A stretch of DNA of 64,000 nt from Prinsepia uniflora (lineage: Eukaryota > Streptophyta > Magnoliopsida > Rosales > Rosaceae), in NCBI GenBank assembly GCA_032719365.1, contig CM064862.1:4786501-4850500 (forward strand), given 5' to 3'. The stretch's first letter is position 1; the number at the start of each line of letters is the position of its first letter. Positions 11,245-23,692 of this stretch are shown one piece after another. The notes under the pieces were generated by a model. That model did no database searches. It worked only from the letters and a program-made list of their open reading frames with translations, and was not told where the DNA came from. A program made the position numbers and the translations under genes.

Positions 11245-11316
11245 AGCCTTCTCCCCACTTGCGCTAGTCACTTACACCGCACTCCACTGCATCAGACTAC
11301 AACGAAGGGATCCCCC
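11245..11316 (+). repeat. 72-bp direct repeat, left copy
   Basis: Matches 12174-12245 with one difference (CCGCAC against CCACAC). It borders the LTR fragment 11317-12170 on the left, ending in a run of five C. Confidence 0.92.
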
Positions 11317-12170
11317 GGAAGTGCACAGCCGTGCACGGTGGTCCTCTGTCCTGTTCTTCCCGGTTTTTCCCCGCTACACGCACACACACACCTCTCGACC
11401 CTCAATCCTTCTCAACCAGTCTCTGCACTCTCAACCTCCATCTGATCACACTCACACACTCAAAGGCTCACTCACTCTCTGCAATTCGATCAATTCCTCC
11501 CTCAATCTCACTCTCTGTTTTTCCCTCTTCGAACACGACTAACACACACATATAATTGCACCGTGCACCCTAGAATCCACTACACACACCCCACGTGTCC
11601 ACAATCACATGGTCCCATCTCAAAATATCCAATCACACACTGTACACTTATCCTCATCTCCTTTGCACAAATCCCAAGGCACCAAAAAGACCAACATGCC
11701 CCTTGTGAGTCCGAATTACCATTTCGCCCTTCGCCATTCTAGACCCGTAACTCACTCGTCCTACGTCCGATGAAAGCATGCCGCCTGTCGTTGAACTCAG
11801 GATGATGAGATCTACTTAACGGTCCTTGGTCTACGTGTAAAAACCCTGTCGTACGGAAAGTCAACTTTTCCCCCTATTTTATCCAAATTGCGGTAATGCC
11901 CTCAACCTTCCGAACATCATAACTTCCTCCTCGGATGTCGGAATCGGGCGTGCCACCTATCTACAGATTCGTGACATCCCGAACTACGTCACAGTTATCG
12001 GTTAATTCCCAATTGACCGCCAAAACTAAAAGTCAACTTTTTGCCCATTCCAGGGGCAAAATCGTCATTCTACGTCCAAAGTCCAAAAATAACTAACTAA
12101 CCACCGATTAACTCAACTAATCCATCGCTAATCACTTCACTAATTCCGACTCCCGGGACGGGTCGTTACA
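11317..12170 (-). mobile_element. Truncated minus-strand LTR fragment (854 bp) between 72-bp repeats
   Basis: Ends CCGGGACGGGTCGTTACA (the inverted LTR start) and matches the 5' third of the 3-kb LTRs, for example the CATGCCGCCTGTCGTTG and GTGCCACC blocks. The other end stops inside the LTR at GGAAGTGCACAG. It has a true LTR end on one side only, so it is not a normal solo LTR. Confidence 0.8.
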
Positions 12171-12173
12171 TTC

Positions 12174-12245
12174 AGCCTTCTCCCCACTTGCGCTAGTCAC
12201 TTACACCACACTCCACTGCATCAGACTACAACGAAGGGATCCCCC
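12174..12245 (+). repeat. 72-bp direct repeat, right copy
   Basis: Partner of 11245-11316. The bases TTC (12171-12173) separate it from the LTR end. Confidence 0.92.
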
Positions 12246-12741
12246 ACACACAAACTCTTGTGCATTCGCTCCTTTGGAAGCAAGCCACTGAATGCGTGAT
12301 CCCGGACTCTGGTACGACAATATTTTGGGTACAAACAGTATCATAATCTAAACTGTTCATATGATTTTATACAATTCAATAAAGTGAAAATGGTGGTTAA
12401 AAAAATCGTCATTGGGGTTACATGCAAATATCTTCCATTTTGATTTGAGTTTAGGGTAATACTATTTAGACACACTAAATTGAACGTATTTTGTGGCCAC
12501 ATTGATGTGACAATCAATTTACGGTGTTATTTCAGTAAATTAAATCATTTTATATTTATAGTAAACTATTTGATTAATTATCACATTAATTTGATCACTA
12601 AATATGGTCAATCTAACATGTCTAAATAACATTATTCTGAAATAAACATCCAAATAGTTTTTATTTTTTTTTAAAAAATAAACATTTGAATCATTGTTTT
12701 ACAAGGGAGACGAGGAGTTTACTACATATTATACTATTGAG
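12246..12741. other. AT-rich intergenic DNA
   Basis: No gene, structured RNA or repeat boundary recognised. Confidence 0.5.
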
Positions 12742-12749
12742 ATTAAAAC

Positions 12750-13311
12750 TAGGGGTGGCAATGGGTCGTGTCGTGTCGGGTTCGTATCGTGTCATGAATT
12801 ATGTTTTCTTTATTTATGCTCCACCCGAATCCGACCCATTTAATTATCGTGTCAAGAATGTCCAACCCGAACCCGACCTGTTAATGACTCGTATAACCCG
12901 TTTAACCTATTTAATAAACAGGTCATACTTAAAACCCAATTAACCTATGACCCGTTTGACCCGTTTAACCTATTTAACATGTTTAACCTATTTAAATTAT
13001 AAGATTTAATAGATATTTAGGTAGGTAAATGGGTAGATATATGAGTTAGTAATGACACATTTATTAAATAAGTCAATATATAAGCTATTATACGGGTTAA
13101 CCTGTTAACTCGAAATCTACTCATTTATTAAACGGGTTAACATGTCATTATACGAGGTTAACATGTTGACCCAAAACCCACTCGTTTAATAAACGGGTCA
13201 TAACAGGTTAACCCGAAAATGACCCGAAATTTTAATTGTGCGGTTGACCCGGATAAATTTCGTACAGGTTTCGAATCGTGTATCGAGTCGTGTCAAAAAT
13301 TACGACCCTTA
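12750..13311 (+). mobile_element. hAT-type MITE, 562 bp, TSD ATTAAAAC
   Basis: Starts TAGGGGTGGCAA and ends CGACCCTTA, short imperfect terminal inverted repeats of the hAT kind. The perfect 8-bp duplication ATTAAAAC (12742-12749 and 13312-13319) matches the hAT superfamily. The interior is a run of CGGGT, AACCCG and TTTAACC words with internal duplications and no coding capacity. A shorter, inverted relative lies at 21463-21917. Confidence 0.9.
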
Positions 13312-13319
13312 ATTAAAAC

Positions 13320-16300
13320 TTTAGACCCATTGGTTCGTAAACCAATGTTAAAATTAATTACCTGATTTAAAGTAATTTAACGCATTTAAACAATTTTAAT
13401 TATATAAATCAAATCAAAGAAATAATTAAATTTCTACGTGGAAATGTGTAAAATGTATACGTGAAATTATTAGTTGGGACCCTCTTGGCCGTGGCACAAA
13501 GTAGGAGTCTGTGGAAGAAAGGGCACACGAGCAAGCCTCCCCTACATTCCATTGCCCAACTAATCACCAATTTGACAATTTCGCAATGATAAGGTTTAAG
13601 ATACAATTTTAGTGATTAGGTCAAGACTACCAATTGGCTATCTGCCACGTGGTTATTTAAGATTAATAATCAATCATGACGCTACAAAATTCTTCATTAG
13701 CACTGGATTGTTGATAAATAATATAATAATTCATTTGTATCATAATTTATATATTTATTTTTAGAGACTATTTATATTTCATTTCAGTGGTACCCGTTTA
13801 CTATAATTTCAATTCATCTAATTATTGTCATACACATATTATGATTAAAATTATTTTAAGCTCTAAATTATCAATTTAAGATTATTTACATAAAAAATCC
13901 AAGTAATTAGAGATTTTTAAGTTATTTAATTATATCAACTAAATGTACGATTTGCTATAAAAATCTTAATTGTCAGTAAAATTATTTATTTATTTAATAT
14001 ATACAAATAACTAAATGACCCTTATCCTTATCTATTTTTTATATATATCATTTTGAGATAATAAATTAGAAAATGAACGATTTTGATTATGATATTTTTT
14101 TAAAAAATAAATAAATTTAAATGGTCGGTATTAGAAAGTACAACTAAAATAGGATCCATGTATTATCTTTTTTTTTTATAAACAATTTAATAAACACTAT
14201 TAATAAATTTACTAATTCTCTTTCGGCCTTAAAATCTGGTTATGATTTCATGGATGCATCCATCTAATCGATGGTCATAATCAACAAAATTAAAGATAAC
14301 CAAAAAATGGGACCAAACATAGTAGCCTAAACCCTACATCCATGGAATCATTTAATTTACGTTTAGAATGATTGGCCATAAACAATATTATAATATTATA
14401 TTTATAATCTTGTGTTCATATACTACATCTCAATATAAATTGAACTCACAAACTCCGTACAATTAAAGCACAAATTACGACAAATTATGACAAATTAGTT
14501 TATATGGGATTCAATTCCCTTATCTAAATACATGTTAAACTTACATTCATTAATTAACTTTTTACTGTTAAAAAATAATATTGTACAATGATTTTATCAA
14601 AAGTTTTATTATATGGAGAAAATAAGAATATTACGTACCAAGGGTTAAAATTTCAAAAAAATAAAAATATAGTGCTTTAGCAATTAGAAGGCTCCTCGAA
14701 TCATATCAAAAGAAAAATAAAGAGCTGCTCTTTCTGTCAATATGTCAATTGGAAGTTTAATTCCGTTAATTATAACATTAATTTGTAGATAAATTAGCTT
14801 AAAATTCGAATAAAAAATAAAATATATTTCTTCGGTTTTTTTTTTAATATTGATTTTAGTGATCAAATAGTGATATAATATAAAACAAATTAGAACGAGA
14901 ATAACTTAATAACAAAGTATTAGCTTTAGATAAAATGATTTTTTAATTTGTACATGATAAAGCTGCCTTTAGTCACAAGTATTATTGACCAAAAACCAAT
15001 GTTGAATAAACTCCTCAACTGCAAACCAATTAAGTAAGCAATTGTAGCCACATTTAGATTTTGACTCTTGTTCAGATTAATGATTCATTTCATAAACAAA
15101 GAATAGGTCTAGCCGTCTAGGTCATGCCAGTATGAGCTAGTAAATATTATTTTTTTTCTAAAAAGAATCATAAATATGACCGTATTCAAAGAGAAGAAAA
15201 ATTGGTAAAAACCCATAATTGGCTTTTCTAGAAGGACGTTGGTTGAAAGCCTAATTTGTTCGCGGCCGCCGGTGGACCTTTTACTATCCTCGTCAAATAT
15301 ATATATATATCTCTATATATATATGGATATACAGCCTAAGTAATATTATTAGGCGATTGGTCCCGCGTTTATCCTAATAATTTTTTTTTTCGATTAAAGG
15401 GGATGAGATCCGGAGAAAGTTAAGAAATTTTTCATATAATATATTATTAGGGTTTAAATTAGATCTATTTGATGTCAAAACCTAATTATGAAGTTATACA
15501 ATTTTTTTTATACAAATATTAATTATTATTTTTCACATAATCAAATTCAAAATTTTAAATTCTAAAATAAGGAGAATAAGGAAAATAAAGAAAAAGCATA
15601 TTGTAAATTATAGTATAAGCGCTTAAATTATGCAAGATTAAAAATAAATTTAGAAAAAAAAATATTTGTCTAGCCATTTAGTGACATGATTTAGTGATTG
15701 ATATTTATCTCCATAAGTTATGTAGGAAATCTTAAGTTTGATTATCGTAAAAAGTGAAATCGTTACTCAATATGTATATAATGTGATTTCCTCCTTCACG
15801 GTCATTGGGTAAAAGAAAATTTTTAAAAAAAAAACAAATTAAGTTGCCTATAAAAGGGCGTAATTTAGGGGTTGCCTGTATTTGATCCTCATCAATTATT
15901 ATATTATGAATGGGTTAGTTGGGTGGTCACATTAGGAGGTAATTATTAAGGAAGGAATTGAAAAAACCAGGGCTTCTTGACTAAGTAACATTGTTTCTGT
16001 CTGTGATTTTTCAAGATTGAGTTCAAATCCAAGATAGAACTCGAATCAGATTGGATTTTGGTGATGAGAGATGCATGCTACTTGCTAGAATTCAAAGCTT
16101 TGATTGAAAGTATACATACATACACATATATATGACCAAATAAATTATGTGCATGTTGAGTGATGAGATATGATGGACATTGATAGTCAAATGAAGATTT
16201 GGTTGTTTACTTGCCGGTCATGCAAGGCGTGCAATTGCCATTTCCCTTGCTTAACTTATATTCTCACTTCCAATTATCGGTGAAAATATCCGAATATTTA

Positions 16301-16570
16301 TAAAATTTTCATTAATATATTTATATTTTGGAGTTCCGGCACTAAACTAAGAGGAAAAAGCTATCCAAAATATTTCAGGAGATATATCATATTTAAGGGC
16401 CTTAATATAAAATAAAAAGGGAAGAAAAATCTCCTCCTAATTTTCATAATATAGATATTAGTCTTATATAAGTATTATTGGTTGTTTAAATTATTTCTAA
16501 AATTTGATTCAAAATGTTCAAATTCTGGACTAAATTTTCAACATTTTTTGTTAAGCGTCAACGATATTGA
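13320..16570. other. AT-rich intergenic DNA
   Basis: Strongly AT-rich, with poly-A/T runs and a short TA microsatellite (about 15297-15323). No protein-like reading frame or repeat boundary recognised. Confidence 0.5.
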
Positions 16571-16571
16571 T

Positions 16572-17010
16572 ATGTTGATGCACAAAATGTGTCAACTTGG
16601 GGAACGAATGCTGCTCAGCCATGTGTCCTTGGACAGACCAAGTCAGTGGTCTGCCCAACTTAGGGGACGAATACTACTCCGACGCCTAAGTCAGTGGTGG
16701 GTCTGTGTAGAAAGAGTGCGTGACAAATAGTAATTCGTAAAATGGTTGTAACTAGTAAATTCTTAGTTACATTTATGTGGAAAAGTGAACCATTTTTGTA
16801 TGTGTGTGATGTGTTAAATGAATTTATTTCTCAGATGTGGGACAATGAGCATTCACTGTGAGGCCGACACGTGGAAGGTTGGGGTCTGTCCACGTATAGG
16901 GTTTGACCAGGTCTTTCTAGGGTTTGTCTGTCTGAGTGGGCTTGGGTTGGAGGCGTTGGGCCTCAGGTCGATCTTGGCCTTAAGTCGGTCTGGGCCGAAA
17001 TGGTATCAAC
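16572..17010. repeat. Isolated GC-richer patch, possible relic of a retroelement
   Basis: Its base composition differs from its AT-rich surroundings. It begins near TGTTGATGCAC and ends near GGTATCAACA, so TGTTGAT and ATCAACA form a short inverted pair. No matching target duplication was found. The class is unknown. Confidence 0.25.
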
Positions 17011-18165
17011 ATATATCAATATTAAATTGATATTTTATAAATTTAACTATTTTTTTTTTTTTTAAAATAAGGTTTTCATCCTTACTAGGAAGAATATCAC
17101 CGTTATTCAAAACAAAGATATATTAGAGAGGGCCCTTCCAAAAACACAAAGTAACGAAACTAATCGTACATATTTGACATAGCCCATAACAGCTAGCCAG
17201 GATTTGTAGTCAATGATGAAATTATTGATATCGACGGATATATCCCTAGTCAAATTTATGGATATATCACCCCAAATATCGATATTGATATCGTTTACAG
17301 TCAACAAAAATGACGGGAATTCAGTCTAAAAGTTGGAAATTTGGAATGAAATTTTGGGAAAAACTTACCCAATGATGGTTATATAATACTAATAAAAACT
17401 ATAAAATGATTTTCATATAATAAATATATGATCAATAATATGATACAATAGGGTTCTGCTAGTAATATAAAAATTTAAACATAAACATAAATTGAAGTGA
17501 ATTACTATAATTGAATGTTGATATAATTAAAAACATAACAATAAGCATTAAAAAAAAATTTAAATGGAAGAAAAATTATAAAATGAGCAAATATATTAAA
17601 AGTGGAAAAAAAGAAAAAAAAAATAGAGTCAATCTTTGTTCAAAAATTGGAAAGGATTGATATATTTAAAATTGTAAAAAAAGATAAATAGAATTGAAAA
17701 TAAGGGAAAAATGAAAAAAAAAGAAAAACATTAGCAAGCAGCGTGCGCACCTACCTGAGGTCGAACGCAGGTGCTTATAAATTGAAAACAAGGCACAACC
17801 AACTCAACTAACAAGCCCAATTGAAAATATAAGCAACCAAATAATATATAAAGTACACATACTAACTTAAAAGCAGTCATCTTCTACCTCGCGCGGGTCT
17901 GCTATTCGGGTTTTTTTGACTCGGCAGTATGACACGACTGGAACTCAATGATTTTACGTCCAATTTTCATGGAATTTGTCCATATCTCGACCGTTTTAAT
18001 GAAATAAGGAGATCGATGAGCTTAAAACAAGGAAAAATGTCGATATTTCGTTCAATTTCTTTCTTCCCATTACGTTTCGCCGGTCAAATTCACCGCTCGA
18101 TATATCAACGATAGTGTCAATATTTTCATCACTATTTGTAATCAAGGAAACATGATATATCACTG
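17011..18165. repeat. Possible dispersed repeat with ATATCGATAT-type ends
   Basis: ATATCGATATTGATATCG (about 17276-17293) and CGATATATCAACG-like words (about 18095-18110) border AT-rich DNA. No coding capacity and no clear duplication were seen, so the limits are uncertain. Confidence 0.25.
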
Positions 18166-18353
18166 GATCCTTATATCAAGGAAGACAGGTTTCAGCCTTA
18201 ATGCCCACGTACGTTGAATAAATTCTGTGTCTATTATAATTCCTATATACTTAAAAATGAACGAGTAAATTTGATTCCTTACTTAAATAAATATACATAT
18301 ATATATATATATCTATAATATAGGTGAGGAAATTCCTAGATCCATCACATGAG

Positions 18354-18440
18354 GTGGAGATGGAGAGACACGGTCAATGTACACACACCGTACACGTAGA
18401 TGGAGATATAAAGCCACGGTCAATATACACCGTACACGTT
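18354..18440 (+). repeat. Short imperfect tandem duplication
   Basis: Two roughly 42-base units, each with GATGGAGA, CACGGTCAAT and ACCGTACACGT. They differ by small indels. Confidence 0.7.
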
Positions 18441-18831
18441 CTCAATTAAGACTGAAAATTCATGTGAGCACGTACGTAGTACGTGCGGCTTACGAAACAT
18501 GCATGCATGCATATATTCATGCATTCATCATGTCCCTATGTACATGCATGCAGACGGAACACCATCCGTCAGTTATTATGAACTCATGAGGATCCAGGGC
18601 CTGGATAGATGCAATAAAGCACGTGACCACCGCGTGATCTGAGATTAATAATGATGGAAGGAAGAGAAGAGGAGATAGTTTAATAATTAAAAAGTGAAAT
18701 TGCATTTTTATGTTTGACAGTTCGTAAAATGATAAATTTCTAAATTAATTAAATTTTTCGAAATTTTATATTTCAACAGTAAATAATTCGGATAGAAACT
18801 GGATCCGATTTTAGGATATGGGCGCGAGGAG

Positions 18832-18833
<2 letters not shown>

Positions 18834-18882
<49 letters not shown>
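18834..18882 (+). repeat. GA dinucleotide microsatellite
   Basis: About 24 uninterrupted GA units. Confidence 0.97.
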
Positions 18883-18884
<2 letters not shown>

Positions 18885-19683
18885 CCAATGATCCATAACG
18901 ATGGTGGTGGAGGGATGTTGGGGGTGGGACCTACGAACTGGGACACAGTGCAGAACCCAGAGGAGACAATGTATACAGCTGCAATCATTTGTACGTCGGA
19001 TCTTATTGGAGCTTTCTTTTTCCCTTCATTATTTATTTATTTTTAATTTGTTTTTTAATCTTTGCTGTCGTATTTAATTATTGTGGCTTTTTTTTTTTCA
19101 ATTATCAAGTCCCTCTTCATCCATCATCGTTCTTGTGGTCCCTTTCCCAGTACCAAAAATGTAAATGGAAATTATTAATATTCCTGGTACCTTTGCTTTC
19201 ATTATATACATATAGATTGAGTCTTGTATTTTACGGCCAGTAATACTACAGGTTTAAAACACAACTCAGTTTTGACGTGGACACATTTTGGCTTCTTCAT
19301 CTGCGAATCGAAATTGTTTGGATTTTGTTTTCGTTAAATTAATTACACTCGTATTTGTATACCTATTTTTAAAAATTAAGTTTAAATATTTTTAAATTAA
19401 GTCATCAAGTCATCATAAATATTATAAAACTGACATCTTACACTTTTAACGATGAGATCATAATATGTGAAAGATTATAGACACTGAAGATGGTTTGGGT
19501 TGCAGAAAAAATAAAGGCTACAAAAGAAAAGATGCTATACAAAACAGTGTAGAAAGACAAAATCTGAGAGCAGATATACTTGTGTAGTGGATCTTTTGAG
19601 GACCTGCAAAGATTTAGTTTGCCATGAAAAAAAGCAGAGAAGCTAGCCACAAGTAGGCTTTCGGGTAGATCAAGGCCTTGAGG
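18883..19683. other. AT-rich intergenic DNA
   Basis: Poly-T tracts and short open frames only. Nothing resembling a gene. Confidence 0.45.
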
Positions 19684-19687
19684 TCGG

Positions 19688-20035
19688 TGTAAGAAATTGA
19701 GGTTCCACCCCAAAACCAATTGGCAATGGGGGAGTAGCCCAAGATCTTATAAGGCACAAATTGTAGTTGTGTTTTTTCCAATGTGGGACATTTTCCTCAC
19801 ATCTCAATACGCCCCCTCACGTGTGGCGGATTTTCCAGCCTATCACGTGACGATTTGATTGGGTACGTGTGACACGTGTGACGGTTAAGCCAACACGTGA
19901 GATAACCCCGCTCTGATACCATGTAAGAAATTGAGGTTCCACCCCAAAACCAATTGGCAATGGGGGAGTAGCCCAAGATCTTATAAGGCACAAATTGTAG
20001 TTGTGTTTTTTCCAATGTGGGACATTTTCCTCACA
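19688..20035 (-). mobile_element. TRIM element, 348 bp, minus strand, two identical 114-bp LTRs
   Basis: Two direct repeats, 19688-19801 and 19922-20035, read TGTAAGAAATTGAGG...CCTCACA and appear identical base for base. Directly next to the right-hand copy, GCTCTGATACCA (19910-19921) is the inverted TGGTATCAGAGC primer binding site for initiator tRNA-Met, which sets the minus orientation. CGCCCCCTCAC next to the left-hand copy is the inverted polypurine tract. Flanks carry a 4-bp duplication TCGG (19684-19687 and 20036-20039). There is no coding capacity, as expected for terminal-repeat retrotransposons in miniature. Identical LTRs suggest a recent insertion. Confidence 0.93.
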
Positions 20036-20039
20036 TCGG

Positions 20040-21454
20040 CACCCGGTAAAAAATGGCACTAAACCCAGTAAATATGGGTAGTTACTACTTACCAGTATAG
20101 TGGGAGCAGGTAGCAAGGGTTAATTGGCATGTGGGGTAAGTGTCAATTTTTTTTTTTTTTTTTGTAATGATGATATCTCTGATGGCTTTGTCAGCCCTGC
20201 GAAAATATTTGTGTGGCAAGTCACATACTTCGACCCTTTTGAGGCAAGCCATCAGACCCACGTCCCCTTCTCCCAGGACCCTAACCTAGCTAGGGTCCCT
20301 TCTATTTAACTCTCTTTTCTAAATATTACTTAAAAATCTTCCAGGTTATAATTTACCCCAAAATAAAATATTCTTATTTATGGGTAATCGTAATTATAGT
20401 AAATATATATTCAGAACTAATTAGAAGGATCTACTTAATGGAACCCCAATAAATAAAAATAGATATTGACTTTACTCCGATATGAAATATTAACCGAAGA
20501 GGGGGTAATAATTAAAAACTTCAAGATGAACCAACAATTCCCTTTTTATTTTTTGCCGACTTCATTAGAAGGGAAATATATTTGCGTAATTTATAGATTA
20601 TTTGTTCGATTTGGTTTGAAATCATGTCATACAATACAACTAGTTACATGAAAATTTCTTCTTTAATGAGGTTAGAAATGTGCGTGAATTCAAAATATTT
20701 GAATTTTTATGCAACTCAATGAACAATATTTTACCTTGGAAGGTTACTTTAAACATGAAATTTCAATGAAGTGTTTTATGATGAAACGTGTTTAACAGAT
20801 GAATTAGTAGTTTGTTTACTTTTCTTGATTCAAATTGAATGGGTTGGGGTGATAGCGATGCCACTAAAGAAACAATGATCTTCAAAGTGATGATGGTAAT
20901 CAAACTAATGAAGGTGTTTTTAGTCAACTTAAATGTTGAAATATGCTAATGGAATCACAATGATATTAATTGTTGATATAACAGTGATTAGTATTTCCTT
21001 CATTTTTTTTTGTTTGCATCATTAGTTACGTAATGCAATATAATGCAATGATTTCTTCTATAGTTTGGTTATCATTAAACGTTTTTCCAATTGGAATTCT
21101 AAAGATATTGGTTGCCCTTTTGCAAATTCAACATGTTAAAAACAATACAACCAAGTGCAACTCGCTATAAATTTTTATACGGGTTATATATTACGGAGTG
21201 TGTTTACTTTGGGGTCATGCAAATCAAATCAAACACAATGATTCTTATTATGGAGTATTCATACGTTTACTTGCAAAATTAGATTTTTTTTTTAACATGT
21301 GGATCCTACATGAAATCCTTATTTGCAGTACCCAAAATGAATAATGAGATTAATAAGAGGAGGTGTTAATGATTTCTATTACCTTTTAATTTTTTATATA
21401 CCAAAAAATTGCTCTATAACTTTTATCATATGAAAAAAAAGAGAAATATAGTGA
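20040..21454. other. AT-rich intergenic DNA
   Basis: No gene or element boundary recognised. Confidence 0.5.
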
Positions 21455-21462
21455 TATATTAT

Positions 21463-21917
21463 TAAGGGTGACAATTTTTGACACGACTCTATACACAATT
21501 CGAAATCCGCACAAAATTTATCCGGGTCAACCCGCACGATTAAAATTTCGGGCCATTTTCGGGTCAACCCGTTATGACCCGTTTATTAAATGGGTGGGAG
21601 CTTATATATTGACCTATTTAATAAACGTGTCATTACTAACCCATATATCTATCCATTTACCTACCTAAATATCTAATAAATCTTATAATTTAAATAGGTT
21701 AAAAATGTTAAACGGGTCATAGGTTAATTGGGTTTTGAGTATGACGTGTTTATTAAATGGGTTAAACGAGTTACACGGGTCATTAACAGGTCGGGTTCGG
21801 GTTAGATATTCTTGACACGATTATTAAACGGGTCGGATTCGGGTTGGGCATAAATGGATAAAACAGAATTCATGACACGACACGAACTCGACAAGACACG
21901 ACCCATTGCCACCCCTA
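21463..21917 (-). mobile_element. hAT-type MITE, 455 bp, TSD TATATTAT
   Basis: Starts TAAGGGTGACAA and ends TTGCCACCCCTA. The perfect 8-bp duplication TATATTAT (21455-21462 and 21918-21925) frames it. Its interior matches the element at 12750-13311 in inverted orientation (GGGTCAACCCG, AACGGGTCATAGG) but is about 107 bases shorter. Non-coding. Confidence 0.9.
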
Positions 21918-23692
21918 TATATTATCATAAATCAAACTGCTATCTTACAAATTAGAAAGTGATGATTATTTTTAATGAATAAAATCTTTAAGAAAATGAA
22001 GAAGAACATTTTTTTTCTTTAATAAATTGAATGTTTCAATAAATGAGTTTTTATAGTGTAATAATAAGAGAGATGTAACGCCCCGAAAATTCGAGAAATG
22101 TAAATTTGTAAAATAATGAATGAAATGACGTTTTTACCCCTATGAATAGTATGGTCGATTTGTTGACTTTTTGATTGGTAGGTCAAACGGACGTTGACCC
22201 ATGATCGTGACGTAGTTCGGGACGTCACGAGTCCATAAACAGGTGGCACGTCCAATTCCAATGATCGGGGAAAAAGTTCTGACGTTCGGAAGTCCAAGGG
22301 CATCTTCGTAATTTGGACGAAAGAGGGGAAAATGTTGACTTTTCGATTGGCAACTGATTTTCACACGATTCGAGGACCGTTGGGTAGGTCTCGATGTCCT
22401 GAGTCCGTAGACAGGCGGCACGTTGATAACGGACATCAGACGGTTGACTTACGGGTCTAGGTAGTGAAGGGCATTTTGGTAATTTTTGAACAAGAGGGCA
22501 AAATGGTAATTTTTGCAGGGGTTACTGTTTGCAATCGTGGGAAACAGAGCCGCACCACCGTGCTTGGTGGTTCTGATCCAGCCTTTGTTTATTCAGGTTA
22601 GTGGACTGGCTAGGGATTTGTTTAAGGCCTTTGAGGCAGTGAGGTGTGGGTTGAAGCAAGGAACAGGCACGGGCACCATTGTTGAATGGTTTTGGGACCG
22701 TTACGGGAAACAATCTTCAGTGAAATCAGAAGGATTCCCACGGGCTGCTGAGTGGAAAAGTTCGATTAACTGAGTTGGATTTTGAGTGAGGATCATTCTG
22801 CTGAAGTGAGGGCTGAGAGCTAGAGAGGAAAACCAGAGAGAACTGAAATCTGGAAATTGGAGGGAAAATCGGTTTTTAATTTGTGAGGCTAGTTGGACGA
22901 AACCAAGGATTGGTTTAGCCTTCTGGGACCATTTGGAACTCAACCACGTCGAGTTCGAAGGGAATCAAACACAGATTGGCCTAGGACTGAAGCCCCTGGT
23001 TCTGAGAATTTTCAGAGTTGAGGACGACGACTTCCAGGTGAGTGTTTGTTCAATTGGTTTTGGTTCGTATTGGTCCTAGTTAACTCTCTGTTAAGTTAAT
23101 TCGAAATTGGGATGGGAATCAGTGAGTTATGGTGATCGACCTGTGTGGTTGATCACGGGTCGAAGGGCTGATATAGGACCTGTTAAGGGCAATTGATGAC
23201 TCAGACCTTAAATTAAAATGTTAAGGAAGATGTTAGGATAAAAAACGAGGGGAATGAAGTGGGAATTGAGGGTTAATTGGCCGGGTCGAGTCGCGGGTTG
23301 AAGACCCGTTTAACAGATGAACGGGTGAAGAAGATGACACTGTAGCTACAGTGTCAGGCGCGTGGCTTTCACGCGCAGCCACTTTGGGCGCGCGCGTGAT
23401 GGCGCGTGGAGCCTCATCTCCAGTCACGGTCAACTAGAGTTTTCATCCTTTCAGTGTTTTGAACATTTTGAGTTTAATAATCGAGTTGATTGGGGGTCGT
23501 TTAGTTGGTCGGAATAGGGCCGGTTGCCTCGGGAAGCGTGTTTGGGCGGTTTTCCCGAGCCGGTTTCAGTTTAAGACTTCTTGGATAAATGTTAAGGACT
23601 TGTAGTGACCCTTGTGTGTGATTGGACTGACAGGAATCGTACGGTAGTTTCGGGACAAGGTTGTACGCGCGGTTTCGCAGCAGGACTGTACC

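Noticed and set aside
11245..12245. 72-bp repeats read as a target site duplication or as small LTRs
   Set aside because: Far too long for an integrase duplication, and there are no TG/CA ends, primer site or polypurine tract for LTRs.
16572..17010. Solo LTR of a copia element
   Set aside because: No matching target duplication and no second copy in the window; kept only as a low-confidence patch.
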